DNA from: Hymenobacter tibetensis
Lineage (GTDB): Bacteria; Bacteroidota; Bacteroidia; Cytophagales; Hymenobacteraceae
Length of the DNA stretch: 64,000 nt
NCBI RefSeq assembly: GCF_022827545.1
Contig: NZ_CP094669.1
Coordinates: forward strand, 323,001-387,000
Direction of reading: 5' to 3'
A program made the translations under genes and the position numbers. A model generated the notes under the pieces. The model searched no databases. It worked only from the letters and a program-made list of their open reading frames with translations, and was not told where the DNA came from. Position 1 is the first letter of the stretch; every line of letters starts with the position of its first letter. Of the stretch, positions 52,703 through 60,986 are shown in pieces.

Positions 52703-53140
52703 ATGACTCTCTCATGCATTCTTTGTCCGATTGACTTTTCGGAGGCGACGGGCCCACTGGTAGCTTATGCCGCGGCGTTGGCTGCGGGCACGGGTGCCGA
52801 GCTGCGGCTGCTGCACGTGCTAGAGCCGCAGCCCATGCTCCCGGGCCTCTCCGACCTGGAACTAGCCCAGCAGCTGGCGCGCTACCATGCCGCTGCTGAG
52901 CAGGCCGGGGCGCAGGTGAACACCGGCATTGTGCCGGGCGCCGAAGCGGCCACTGAAATAGTAGCCGAGGCTCGACGCTTTTCTGCCGATATGATTGTTA
53001 TCGGAGCACACGGCCGCACGGGCCTCAGCCGCTTCCTGATGGGTGGCACGGCCGAAACAGTGGTGCGTACGGCGCCTTGCGTAACGCTACTGGTGAAGTC
53101 GCCGGGCGCCGAGTCGACCACGTATTATAAATCAGCGTAG
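52703..53140 (+). CDS. Universal stress protein (UspA family)
   Basis: The 145-aa single-domain protein begins LSCILCPIDFSEATGPLVAYAAALA. It has the ATP-binding-type motif IGAHGRTGLSRFLMGGTAETVVR (G-x2-G-x9-G) near the C-terminus, ending in APCVTLLVK. Such proteins bind ATP and are induced by stress. Sitting inside an efflux operon, 85 bp after tolC-like and 111 bp before hlyD-like, it may be a stress-signalling companion; this is inferred from position. Confidence 0.93.
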   Translation: MTLSCILCPIDFSEATGPLVAYAAALAAGTGAELRLLHVLEPQPMLPGLSDLELAQQLARYHAAAEQAGAQVNTGIVPGAEAATEIVAEARRFSADMIVIGAHGRTGLSRFLMGGTAETVVRTAPCVTLLVKSPGAESTTYYKSA

Positions 53141-53251
53141 GCTTCGTCGTTGAAGCTTTTACACGTGGATTCTGTTCTGAAGTTGATGTTCAACACGCCA
53201 GCAGCCGCCACAATCAGCAACCAAAACCAAGAAACCAGAACCTCACATAAT

Positions 53252-54358
53252 ATGGCAACCATTCAACAAAACCCGGCCGTAGCTTCTCCCTCGCATGCTG
53301 CTCCCGCACTAGAGCCAGTGGAAGCGCAGCCGGAAGGTCGCTCCAAACGCCCTATCCTACTCATTGTGCTGGCCCTTGCGCTGCTGGTAGGCGGTTATTT
53401 CGGCTGGCAGCGGTACCAGTTTGCCCAGGCGCACGAAGAAACCGACGACGCGCAGGTGGAAGGGGATGTATACCCCATTCTGCCCCGCGTAGGCGGCCCT
53501 GTGCTGGAAGTGAAAGTGCAAGACAACCAGCAAGTGAAAAAAGGCGACGTACTTGTTACGCTTGACGCCGCCGATTATCAGCAGCGCGTGAATGCGGCCG
53601 AAGCCGCCCTGGCAGCTGCCCAAGCCAACGTAGTGGCCGCCCGTGCTGGTGTGGCTACGGCCCAAGCCACCGTGGGTAGCTCCGAAGCCACCATTGGCGT
53701 CAGCGACGCTTCTCGTGCCCGCCTGGAAAAAGACCTGAAGCGCAGCGAATTCCTGCGTAAAGAAGACATCATTCCTCAGAGTGAATATGATGCCGTACAG
53801 GCCAATCTGCAATCTACCAGCGCCCAGCGCGCTACGGCGCAGCGGCAGGTACAAGTGGCTCGCCAGCAAGTAGCTGCCGCGCAGCAGCAGGTAGCTGTGG
53901 CGCAAGCCGTAGTGAAGCAGCGCCAAGCCGACCTCGACAACGCCAAGCTACAATTCAGCTACACCACCGTCACAGCGCCCGGCAACGGCATCGTGAGCAA
54001 GAAAAACGTGCAGCCGGGCCAAGTGGTAGCACCAGGCCAGCAGCTGATGGGCTTAGTGGCTAGCGAGCAAACTTGGGTGATAGCCAACTTCAAGGAAACC
54101 CAGCTAGGGGAGATGCGCGAAGGCCAGCCCGTGAAGATAGAAGTGGACGCCTATCCCGGCCGCGAGTTCGAGGGCAAAATTCAGTCGTTGTCGGCTGCTA
54201 CCGGCGCCCGTTTCGCGCTGCTTCCTCCCGACAACGCCAGCGGTAACTTCGTGAAAGTAACCCAGCGCGTACCCGTCAAAATCGTCCTCGATAAAGTGGA
54301 CCCCGAGCATCCCCTCCGCGCCGGTATGAGCGTGGTAGCTACGGTGAAGGTCAAGTAG
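53252..54358 (+). CDS. HlyD/EmrA-family membrane-fusion protein
   Basis: The 368-aa periplasmic adaptor joins an inner-membrane MFS pump to a TolC channel. It has one N-terminal membrane anchor (about 34-50, PILLIVLALALLVGGYF). A biotinyl-lipoyl-like hairpin follows (VEGDVYPILPRVGGPVLEVKVQDNQQVKKGDVLVTLD), then a long Ala/Gln-rich coiled coil (about 105-230) and the beta-barrel part TVTAPGNGIVSKKNVQPGQVV. The ETDDAQVEGDV motif is typical of EmrA. The ATG at 53252 was preferred over an in-frame start 34 codons upstream. Confidence 0.94.
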   Translation: MATIQQNPAVASPSHAAPALEPVEAQPEGRSKRPILLIVLALALLVGGYFGWQRYQFAQAHEETDDAQVEGDVYPILPRVGGPVLEVKVQDNQQVKKGDVLVTLDAADYQQRVNAAEAALAAAQANVVAARAGVATAQATVGSSEATIGVSDASRARLEKDLKRSEFLRKEDIIPQSEYDAVQANLQSTSAQRATAQRQVQVARQQVAAAQQQVAVAQAVVKQRQADLDNAKLQFSYTTVTAPGNGIVSKKNVQPGQVVAPGQQLMGLVASEQTWVIANFKETQLGEMREGQPVKIEVDAYPGREFEGKIQSLSAATGARFALLPPDNASGNFVKVTQRVPVKIVLDKVDPEHPLRAGMSVVATVKVK

Positions 54359-54395
54359 GGAAGTGGTGAAAGGTGAAGGTGTGAGTTGTCCCGCT

Positions 54396-54787
54396 TTACA
54401 GATTCACCTTTCCTAATCTCGCTTTTGCCTTTTTGTGGATACCGGCTAAAATGGATACCATTTCTTGATATTCCTTTTCCAGATCTGCTAAGCGGGCTTT
54501 GGGAAAGACGCCAGCACCACCAAGTAGCTCAAGCCAAAACAATGTTTCGTCGGCTTCTTCCACGCAGATGCATCGCTTGGCGTACCATTCGGCGGCCGAG
54601 CGGCCCCGGCAGGCGGCACAAAAATTAGCAACTGCAGACGTAGCGGAACGCCGCAATTTTTGCCCAGAATAGCTGCCTCACCAGTGCGCGGCAACTGCTG
54701 AAACAGCCGAATTAGTCGCACTGATGCTTGCTTGGTTCGTACGCGGAGGTCTTCCTTGAAGGATAGTTGAGCGGAGGATTGTGGCAA
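54396..54787 (-). pseudogene. Frameshifted four-helix-bundle (23S rRNA IVP-like) protein gene
   Basis: Two overlapping frames together give a complete four-helix-bundle protein. The 5' part reads PQSSAQLSFKEDLRVRTKQ, then LIRLFQQLPRTGEAAILGK. The 3' part, in another frame, reads LRRSATSAVANFCAACRGRS, then EEADETLFWLELL and LEKEYQEMVSILAGI. The frames join near 54655 where the minus strand has GGGCAAAAATTGCGG. One extra base after the lysine codon would restore the family's ILGKQL-RRSATS reading, so a single-base deletion is likely. The gene sits antisense inside the efflux operon and is flanked by short repeats, as expected for a mobile, non-essential cassette. Confidence 0.8.
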
Positions 54788-54844
54788 GTCGTCATTTATA
54801 CATACGGTGAAGTAGAAATAGGCTAGTGAGCTATAAAAACTGTC

Positions 54845-54876
54845 ATTTCACAACTTCACCATTTCACAACATCACC
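54845..54876. repeat. Tandem 16-bp repeat beside the IVP-like pseudogene
   Basis: Two adjacent copies of ATTTCACAACNTCACC (54845-54860 and 54861-54876; 15/16 identical) lie immediately before the MFS start codon. A related motif in opposite orientation (GGTGAAAGGTGAAGG, about 54364-54380) lies at the other side of the pseudogene. Confidence 0.8.
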
Positions 54877-54880
54877 ATTC

Positions 54881-56452
54881 ATGGAAACCGGATTTACCAA
54901 GTGGATCATCGTCATTACGGTGGTGATGTGCTGCTTGCTGGAGCTTATTGATACCAGCATTGTGAACGTGGCTCTCACCCAGATGATGGGTAACCTTTCG
55001 GCTACGCAACAGGAGGTAACCTGGGTAATTGCCTCGTATGGCATTGCCAACGTAATCGTCATTCCGATGACGGGCTTCCTGGCCGAGCAGTTCGGCCGCA
55101 AAAACTACTACCTCGTGTCGGTGGTCATCTTCACGCTGGCCTCTATTGCCTGCGGCCAAAGCACCAATATCTGGGAGCTGGTGGCTTTCCGCTTCATTCA
55201 AGGGATTGGCGGGGGCGCCCTGATGGCTACGTCACAGGCTATCCTCGTGGACACCTTCCCACCCAAGCAACTTCCTCTGGGCCAAGCCCTGTTCGGGATG
55301 GGCGTCATCATCGGCCCAACCATCGGCCCGACGCTGGGCGGCTACATCGTGGACAACTACGACTGGCCCTGGATTTTCTACGTGAACGTACCCGTGGGCA
55401 TTCTGGCCTCTATCTTCACGATGCTCTTCATCCGCGACCCGGAGCGCATCAAGAACGCCATTCCGCGGCCTCTCAGCCAAATCGACTGGGCCGGTATTTT
55501 CCTGCTGATTCTGGGCGTTGGCTCTTTGCAGCTGGTACTAGAGCAGGGCGAAACCGAAGACTGGTTTGAAAGTGCCTACATCAACAGCTTTGCGGTGCTG
55601 GCGGCCATTGGTATTATCGGCTTCGTGTGGCGCGAGTTGACGGCCCGGCAGCCCATTGTGGACCTTCGGATACTAGGCCGAAGCCGTAACTTGGCGGTAG
55701 GGGCCGTGCTGTCGTTTGTGCTGGGGTTCGGGATGTTCGCTTCGGTGTTCATCTTCCCGATTTTCACGCAGCGCATTCTAGGCTTTAGCGCCGCCCAAAC
55801 GGGCTATATTCTGCTGCCCGGCGCGCTGGCTTCGGGTATGATGATGCCAGTAATTGGCAAAATGCTGCAAGCCGGAGTGCCCCAGAAATACATGATTCCA
55901 GTGGGGTTCCTCATCTTCTTCGTCTTCACGTTCTGGATGGCTCGCATCATTTCGCCAACGGCCGGCGAGTCAGACTTCTTCTGGCCGCTGATGGTGCGCG
56001 GCTTGGGTATGGGCCTGATCTTCCTGCCCATTACCACCATGAGTTTGGCAGGCTTGAGCGGTAAAGACGCCGGGCAAGCGGCCGGCCTCACCGGTATGAT
56101 TCGTCAGCTGGGTGGTTCGTTCGGGGTGGCTATTGTGGGCACGTACCTGGAGCGTAGCATCGCCCAGAACCGCATCGGCCCGCTGGCCAACATCTCGCTC
56201 TACGACACCGACACCGTACAGCGTATTCAGGCTTTCACCCAGAACTTTATGTCGCGCGGCTTCCCCCTGGAGCAAGCCCGACAGCAGGCCTACGCGGCCC
56301 TCGAAGGCATTTTGATGAAGCAGGTATCCATCATCACCTACTCCCAGGTGTTTACGATGATTGGCCTCTTCTTCGTCGTCTGCCTGCCGCTGGTGCTGTT
56401 CATTAAGCGCGCCCGCCGCGGCGAAGCCATCGACCTCAACGCCGCGCACTAA
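54881..56452 (+). CDS. DHA2-family (EmrB-like) MFS multidrug transporter
   Basis: The 523-aa proton-driven exporter has about fourteen membrane segments. Family motifs are LLELIDTSIVNVALTQMMGNL near the N-terminus, motif A-like GFLAEQFGRKNYY, and motif C-like FGMGVIIGPTIGPTLGGYIVDN with the preceding FRFIQGIGGGALMATSQAI. With the EmrA-like and TolC-like proteins upstream it would form a tripartite pump. The ATG at 54881 is followed directly by the first membrane segment. The IVP-like pseudogene now separates it from hlyD by 520 bp, which may affect its expression. Confidence 0.95.
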   Translation: METGFTKWIIVITVVMCCLLELIDTSIVNVALTQMMGNLSATQQEVTWVIASYGIANVIVIPMTGFLAEQFGRKNYYLVSVVIFTLASIACGQSTNIWELVAFRFIQGIGGGALMATSQAILVDTFPPKQLPLGQALFGMGVIIGPTIGPTLGGYIVDNYDWPWIFYVNVPVGILASIFTMLFIRDPERIKNAIPRPLSQIDWAGIFLLILGVGSLQLVLEQGETEDWFESAYINSFAVLAAIGIIGFVWRELTARQPIVDLRILGRSRNLAVGAVLSFVLGFGMFASVFIFPIFTQRILGFSAAQTGYILLPGALASGMMMPVIGKMLQAGVPQKYMIPVGFLIFFVFTFWMARIISPTAGESDFFWPLMVRGLGMGLIFLPITTMSLAGLSGKDAGQAAGLTGMIRQLGGSFGVAIVGTYLERSIAQNRIGPLANISLYDTDTVQRIQAFTQNFMSRGFPLEQARQQAYAALEGILMKQVSIITYSQVFTMIGLFFVVCLPLVLFIKRARRGEAIDLNAAH

Positions 56453-56488
56453 GGTGTAGGATGTGAGCTTAGAAATTCTTTGGTCATC

Positions 56489-56523
56489 AAAAAGCCCCAA
56501 CCGAGTCTCGGTTGGGGCTTTTT
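56489..56523 (+). terminator. Terminator of the efflux operon
   Basis: A perfect 17-bp inverted repeat (56489-56505 and 56507-56523) has A5/T5 flanks. It lies 37 bp after the MFS stop and can act on both strands. Confidence 0.9.
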
Positions 56524-56615
56524 GTGTTCAGTAGTAGTTGTATGGGGTGTTACTAGCTTCGAGATAAAGTAAAGGCAAGAAATGAACCGCCTAAACTCTT
56601 ACCCTCTCACCCTAT

Positions 56616-57638
56616 CTACTGGTACTGAATGTACAACGGCTTCGGGTTCAGCTCGGCCAGTACTTCCTTGGGCGTCATGATGTGGTGGGGAGCCGGCCGG
56701 GCATCGTACTCGTAGAACAGCTTGAAACCGGTGTACTGCACGGGCTGCTTCTCGATATACGCTTTATAGGAATCCTTTTTGAGCGTCGGGTTGCCCCAGC
56801 CGTCCATGTGCATCACCACCTGCACGCGCGGGTCGAGCTTGATGTTCTTGTAGTTGGTAATCATGCCCTGCGTGAAGCGGTGTACCGTCAGCACTTTGGG
56901 CGGGAGCTTGTTTTCGCTCACGATGCGCGCCAGGAAGTTGATGGTGTAGTTCACGTCCTTAGCATCGTAGGTGCCGATTTTCTTACCTGGGCGCACCCCT
57001 TTGGTGGCCATAGCAAACTCTGGGTCGATGCCCAAGTGCACGATGGGGTCTTTGAGGTAGGGCTCTAGCTTGTGCAATTCGTGCTCCAAGTCGCTGAGTC
57101 CCACTTGCACATCAAGGAATATGATGCACTTGTGCTCTTTGGCCCAGGAAATAACTTCCTCGATGGTGGCCTTGGAGTTCATCAGGCGGTACTTGCCATC
57201 GGAGCCGGCCGCGCCTTGCGCCGTGATGGTTACGTTATGCAGCGCGGGCTGAATCGGTAGGCCTGGCTCTGCGTCTTGCCACTCTTTCAGCACCTTCTCG
57301 AACTTGCGGAACATCTGCTCTTTCGGCTCGCGGCCCAAAATGCCCATGCCCTTCGCCCGGATGTTGCCATAAAACGCCACAATCCGGTGCCCGGGCAGGA
57401 TAGCACCCGGCAGCTGCCCGCCGGCCCGCGTGATAGAGTCGGCCTTGAGGGAGTCGCGGCGCATGGCTTGGCGTTTCAGCGCCAGCGTATCTACTACGGC
57501 GGGTTTGGTGGTGTCGGCAGCGGCGTTGGAGGTGGCCGATTCGGTGCCGGAGCGGGAGCCACAACCCGGCAACGTGGTGAGCGTAAGTGCCAGGCCCAAG
57601 CCCGACAATAGCATACTAAGAGAAGAGATATACCGCAC
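56616..57638 (-). CDS. Secreted lipoprotein of unknown family, paralogue 1
   Basis: The 340-aa protein has a lipoprotein signal (SMLLSGLGLALTLTTLPGC, Cys near 26) and a Ser/Thr-rich linker. The globular domain has alternating strands suggestive of a TIM-like barrel: HRIVAFYGNIRAKGMGILG, IIFLDVQVGLSDLEHEL, IVHLGIDPEFAM, PPKVLTVHRFTQGM, VVMHMDGWGNP, and a C-terminal KPLYIQYQ. Acidic and His residues at strand ends (DVQ, GIDPEF, HRF, HMDG) look like a catalytic pocket. I recall related secreted proteins in actinobacteria but cannot name the family. It is followed in tandem by a paralogue upstream (57796). The start is GTG. Confidence 0.65.
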   Translation of the reverse strand: MRYISSLSMLLSGLGLALTLTTLPGCGSRSGTESATSNAAADTTKPAVVDTLALKRQAMRRDSLKADSITRAGGQLPGAILPGHRIVAFYGNIRAKGMGILGREPKEQMFRKFEKVLKEWQDAEPGLPIQPALHNVTITAQGAAGSDGKYRLMNSKATIEEVISWAKEHKCIIFLDVQVGLSDLEHELHKLEPYLKDPIVHLGIDPEFAMATKGVRPGKKIGTYDAKDVNYTINFLARIVSENKLPPKVLTVHRFTQGMITNYKNIKLDPRVQVVMHMDGWGNPTLKKDSYKAYIEKQPVQYTGFKLFYEYDARPAPHHIMTPKEVLAELNPKPLYIQYQ

Positions 57639-57795
57639 TGAAAGAGGCTAAGAGGAAAAGGGAAAGTGCCGGAAAGTTACACTTTTATTCCCTCGGCAGT
57701 AGCCGGATTCAGGATAGTATTTCGAGTTTGCAATTGACTGAAACCGGGTTTCTCGGCCTTAGTCAGGGGCCATAAACTCCTCCCAGCAGGCTGCG

Positions 57796-58779
57796 CTATT
57801 GGTACTGGATGTAGAGGGGGCTGGGCTTGAGGTCTGCCACTTCCTGCGAGGTCATGAGGCGAGACTTAGCGCGTAAGTCGTTCTTGTAGAAGATTTTGAA
57901 GCCGGTGTATTCCACGGGCTCCTGGGTGATAAACTTGCGGTAAGAACTGCGCTTCACGCGCGGGGTGCCCCAGCCGTCCATGTGCATCACAATCTGCACG
58001 CGCGGGTCGAGCTTGATGTTTTTGTAGTTGGTAACCATATCCTGGCGGAAGCGGTGTACAACCAGCACCTTGGGCGGAAGCTTGTTCTCACTCACGAGGC
58101 GCGCCAAGAACCAGCGGGCATAGTTGATATCCTCGGCATCGAACTCGCCCACCTCCGTACCCGGCCGCCTGCCCGACTTCATGGAAAACTCCGGGTCGAT
58201 GCCCAAGTGCACGAAGGGTAGTTGCAGGTATTTTGCCAGCTTGGGCAATTCGTGTTGTAAGTCGCTGAGGCCTACTTGCACATCTACAAACACCAGGGCA
58301 TTCTGCTGCCGGCCCACTTCTATTACCCGGCGAATGGCGCTGTCGGGCAGGGCCTGCCGGTACTTGCCATCGGCGCCAGAATCGCGCTGGGCAATAACGG
58401 CAATCAGGTGCAGCGCCGGCCGCACCGGCAACGAATCGGCTTGCTGCCAGTCGGCCACTTGCTTGTGCAGGCGGCGCAGCATTTCTTCTTCGGGATACTG
58501 CCCCAGCACGCCCATGGCTTTGTGCAGCGGGTTGCCATAGAAGGCCACAATCCGATGATTGGGCAAAATAGCCCCCGGCAACTGCCCGCCCGCCCGGGCC
58601 ACCGAATCAGCCTGGAGGGAGTCGCGCCGAATGTCGGCCTCCGTTATGCGGGGTTTCTGAAGCGCCGACATTTTAGGTGGACGAGTTTCACAGCCCACGA
58701 GCATGAACACAAGCAGGGCCTTACCAACTACAGCAAGTGAAAACAAAACAACGCGGAAAGCAGAACAGAAAGCAAGCAC
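57796..58779 (-). CDS. Secreted lipoprotein of unknown family, paralogue 2
   Basis: The 327-aa paralogue of the protein at 56616 shares GGQLPGAILPNHRIVAFYGNP, FVDVQVGLSDLQHEL, VHLGIDPEFSM, VVHRFRQDMVTNYKNIKLDPRVQIVMHMDGWG (in blocks) and the C-terminal SPLYIQYQ. The lipobox cysteine is in LVGCETRPP. The putative active-site residues are the same in both copies. The genes are co-directional, 157 bp apart, and probably arose by tandem duplication. The start is GTG at 58779; a later in-frame TTG is possible. The function is unknown. Confidence 0.62.
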   Translation of the reverse strand: MLAFCSAFRVVLFSLAVVGKALLVFMLVGCETRPPKMSALQKPRITEADIRRDSLQADSVARAGGQLPGAILPNHRIVAFYGNPLHKAMGVLGQYPEEEMLRRLHKQVADWQQADSLPVRPALHLIAVIAQRDSGADGKYRQALPDSAIRRVIEVGRQQNALVFVDVQVGLSDLQHELPKLAKYLQLPFVHLGIDPEFSMKSGRRPGTEVGEFDAEDINYARWFLARLVSENKLPPKVLVVHRFRQDMVTNYKNIKLDPRVQIVMHMDGWGTPRVKRSSYRKFITQEPVEYTGFKIFYKNDLRAKSRLMTSQEVADLKPSPLYIQYQ

Positions 58780-58955
58780 TAACAGAACGTGTGATGGAAA
58801 GCAGCTAAGTAAACAACCAAAGTAGCTTTTGGATAGTGAAATACCGGATTAATTTTGCATTATAATAGTAGAGCTTAGGTAGGTCATCGAAAGCATCCAG
58901 CAGGACAGCAGAGTGAAAAAGGTGGCTGCTTACAGCCACCTTTTCCTAAAGGTAC

Positions 58956-60374
58956 CTACTGTTGCGGTGAGGCCGGATACGTGATAGGCACAACGGATTT
59001 GTCGGGAAGTGTTGCCTTGGCTTGCTGCAAAGCAAAGCTTATGGGTACTGTGTAGGAAACGCTTACCACTTTGCCATCCTGCTTACCTGGAGTCCATTTG
59101 CCGGGTAAGTTGCGCACGGCTGCCACAGAGGCATCATTCATTTCCTTGATAACTGCCGCTGAAGCGTTGGGAGCAGTCAGGCCTTTCTGAATTTTGACTG
59201 CCTGCACGTGGCCATTTTCATCTACAACAAACGAGACAAACACGCGGCCTTCCACTTCGGCAGCCAACGCGGCTTGCGGATACCGGAGCTGTTGCATTAA
59301 GTCGGTTAAGAGCTGCGTCATTCCGCCTGCATATTCCGGCATTTCCTCTACATATTGGTACACTCCAGCAACTGGTGATGATGGGCCAGCCAAGGGCACT
59401 GGAGGTGCCGGTGGAGCTTCCTTACTGTCAGCTGAAGTAGCGGCGGCCGTTGGGGTATTCGGCTCGGCTGCCTGCTCACAGGCGAATGTAAAGAGCAGCA
59501 TAGCGCTTACCGGCAGTAACAGCCACTGTTTCCAGCGGCGCGCAGAACGAGAAGAGTGTAGCATGGCAATACGGATAAGGGTTTGGGATTGAGTGAATGA
59601 ATGGGCAAGTGGCAGATAAGGGTGCAGCCGCCGCAGCGTAAGGCGGGCCAGCAACGACGCGTAGGCGGTAGGCGCTCCGGGAGTGGCACCGTGCAGCACG
59701 GCCGCATCAGCAATGAACTCGTGCGTTAAATCCAGGGCTCGAGAATAGAAATGCACGAACGGGTTGAACCAGAGCACGGCCCGCGCTACCTCTAGGAGTA
59801 GCCGCTCCTGGGTGTGACCTTGGCGCACATGCACCAACTCGTGTTGTAGTATTTGAGTGGCCTCGGCAGAGGTGAGGGCAGCTGTTTCGTCCCAGAACAC
59901 CAGCCGCCCGAAGGAACTGATAGGCAGCCTGCCACTGGTTTGAATCACGGTGAAATCCTCCCGTTTTTCGTGGGGCAATTGGCGGGTTTTGAGCCAAAGC
60001 AGCACCAATTGTCCGCCTAATCTTGCCAGCCAGAGCAGCACGCCGGCCCCATACACCAGCGGCAGCCACGTCCACCACAGCGTAGAGGCCGAAACCGAAC
60101 TGCCAATGCGCACAGCCGGGAGCGTAACCGATGGGGTAAGCAAGATGGTGGGAGCCTCGTTAGAAGGTAGCCAGCTGCTCAGCAAGGGTGCGGCACTAGC
60201 TAGCAGCACCGGCAGCAATAGGGCTAACCACGGTGTGAAAAGCAGGAACCGGCGGTTGTAGTGGAAGCAAGGCTCTTGGCGCAGCAGCTGAAAGAGCAGC
60301 CAGCACGCTCCGAGGCAAAGCGTGCTTTGCCACATCCAGTCAAGCAGGGCGGTTGTCGTTGGGAATAACATCAT
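58956..60374 (-). CDS. BlaR1-like M56 metallopeptidase with TonB-type C-terminal domain
   Basis: This 472-aa membrane sensor/protease has four hydrophobic segments with a cytoplasmic zinc site H178-ELV-H182 and a later HEFIADAAV (E219). These are typical of the M56 family that relays signals to BlaI repressors. After the last membrane segment (LLLPVSAMLLFTFACE) there is a Pro/Ala linker. The periplasmic TonB C-terminal-like domain spans about 345-455 (YAGGMTQLLTDLMQQLRYPQAALAAEVEGRVFVSFVVDENG). This arrangement replaces the penicillin-binding sensor of true BlaR1 and is frequent in Bacteroidota. It overlaps the blaI-like gene by 35 bp, so the two are translationally coupled. Confidence 0.92.
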   Translation of the reverse strand: MMLFPTTTALLDWMWQSTLCLGACWLLFQLLRQEPCFHYNRRFLLFTPWLALLLPVLLASAAPLLSSWLPSNEAPTILLTPSVTLPAVRIGSSVSASTLWWTWLPLVYGAGVLLWLARLGGQLVLLWLKTRQLPHEKREDFTVIQTSGRLPISSFGRLVFWDETAALTSAEATQILQHELVHVRQGHTQERLLLEVARAVLWFNPFVHFYSRALDLTHEFIADAAVLHGATPGAPTAYASLLARLTLRRLHPYLPLAHSFTQSQTLIRIAMLHSSRSARRWKQWLLLPVSAMLLFTFACEQAAEPNTPTAAATSADSKEAPPAPPVPLAGPSSPVAGVYQYVEEMPEYAGGMTQLLTDLMQQLRYPQAALAAEVEGRVFVSFVVDENGHVQAVKIQKGLTAPNASAAVIKEMNDASVAAVRNLPGKWTPGKQDGKVVSVSYTVPISFALQQAKATLPDKSVVPITYPASPQQ

Positions 60375-60750
60375 CGGTGGCGTTACGGTCTTGCTGCGCG
60401 TGTCGAAGTAGCTCTTCTAGCTGTTTGGCATCCAGGTCTTCTTCCTTGGCGAAAAACGACACCAAGCGGCTGAACGACCCTCCAAAGTGCCCGCCGAGCA
60501 GCTTGCGCAACGAGAAGCGCCGGTAGTCGTCTTGGGCCACCAGAGCATAGTAGCGGTGGGTGCGCCCAAAGGCTTCGTGGCCCACAAAGCCTTTTTGCTC
60601 CAGAATGCGGATGATGGTGGATACCGTGTTGTAAGCGGGCGGTGGTGCCGGCATTTCGGCCAGCACTTCCTTCACATAGGAAGGGCCACGCTGCCATAAT
60701 ACCTGCATCACCTGCTCTTCGGCTCTGGTTAGTTCGGGGAAAGTTTGCAT
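60340..60750 (-). CDS. BlaI/MecI-family repressor
   Basis: This 136-aa winged-helix repressor begins FPELTRAEEQVMQVLWQRGPSYVKEVLAEM. It continues with the recognition segment YNTVSTIIRILEQKGFVGHEAF and the cleavage/dimer region YYALVAQDDYRRF. In the family, M56 peptidases inactivate the repressor by cleavage. The gene overlaps its M56 partner by 35 bp. The upstream region carries tandem operator-like dyads, indicating autoregulation. What signal is sensed is unknown. Confidence 0.93.
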   Translation of the reverse strand: MQTFPELTRAEEQVMQVLWQRGPSYVKEVLAEMPAPPPAYNTVSTIIRILEQKGFVGHEAFGRTHRYYALVAQDDYRRFSLRKLLGGHFGGSFSRLVSFFAKEEDLDAKQLEELLRHAQQDRNATDDVIPNDNRPA

Positions 60751-60774
60751 AGAGAAGGTGTTGATGAGTTGAAT

Positions 60775-60816
60775 GTATAACTAAATTATTAGTTATACAA
60801 CTAAAAAATTAGGTAT
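60775..60816. promoter_or_regulatory. BlaI-type operator dyads upstream of blaI-like gene
   Basis: A perfect dyad GTATAACTA-N6-TAGTTATAC lies at 60775-60798. It is followed by an overlapping weaker dyad (ATAC..CTAA / TTAG.GTAT, 60795-60816). The pair begins 25 bp before the repressor start codon. The arrangement is typical of an autoregulatory operator; binding is inferred. Confidence 0.75.
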
Positions 60817-60986
60817 GACGGAAAATCTTGATACAAAGCGTACTGCGCGCTGTTAGCCTGATTGGAATAGTAGTATTTATCTACGCAGTGGTAGGGGAGC
60901 AAGAGAGTTGGATTTCTGGGAGCGGATTGGAAGTTTTTTGGTGCGTCTGGTGTTATGAGGACGATATTCCACCTTAGTTTTTTACT

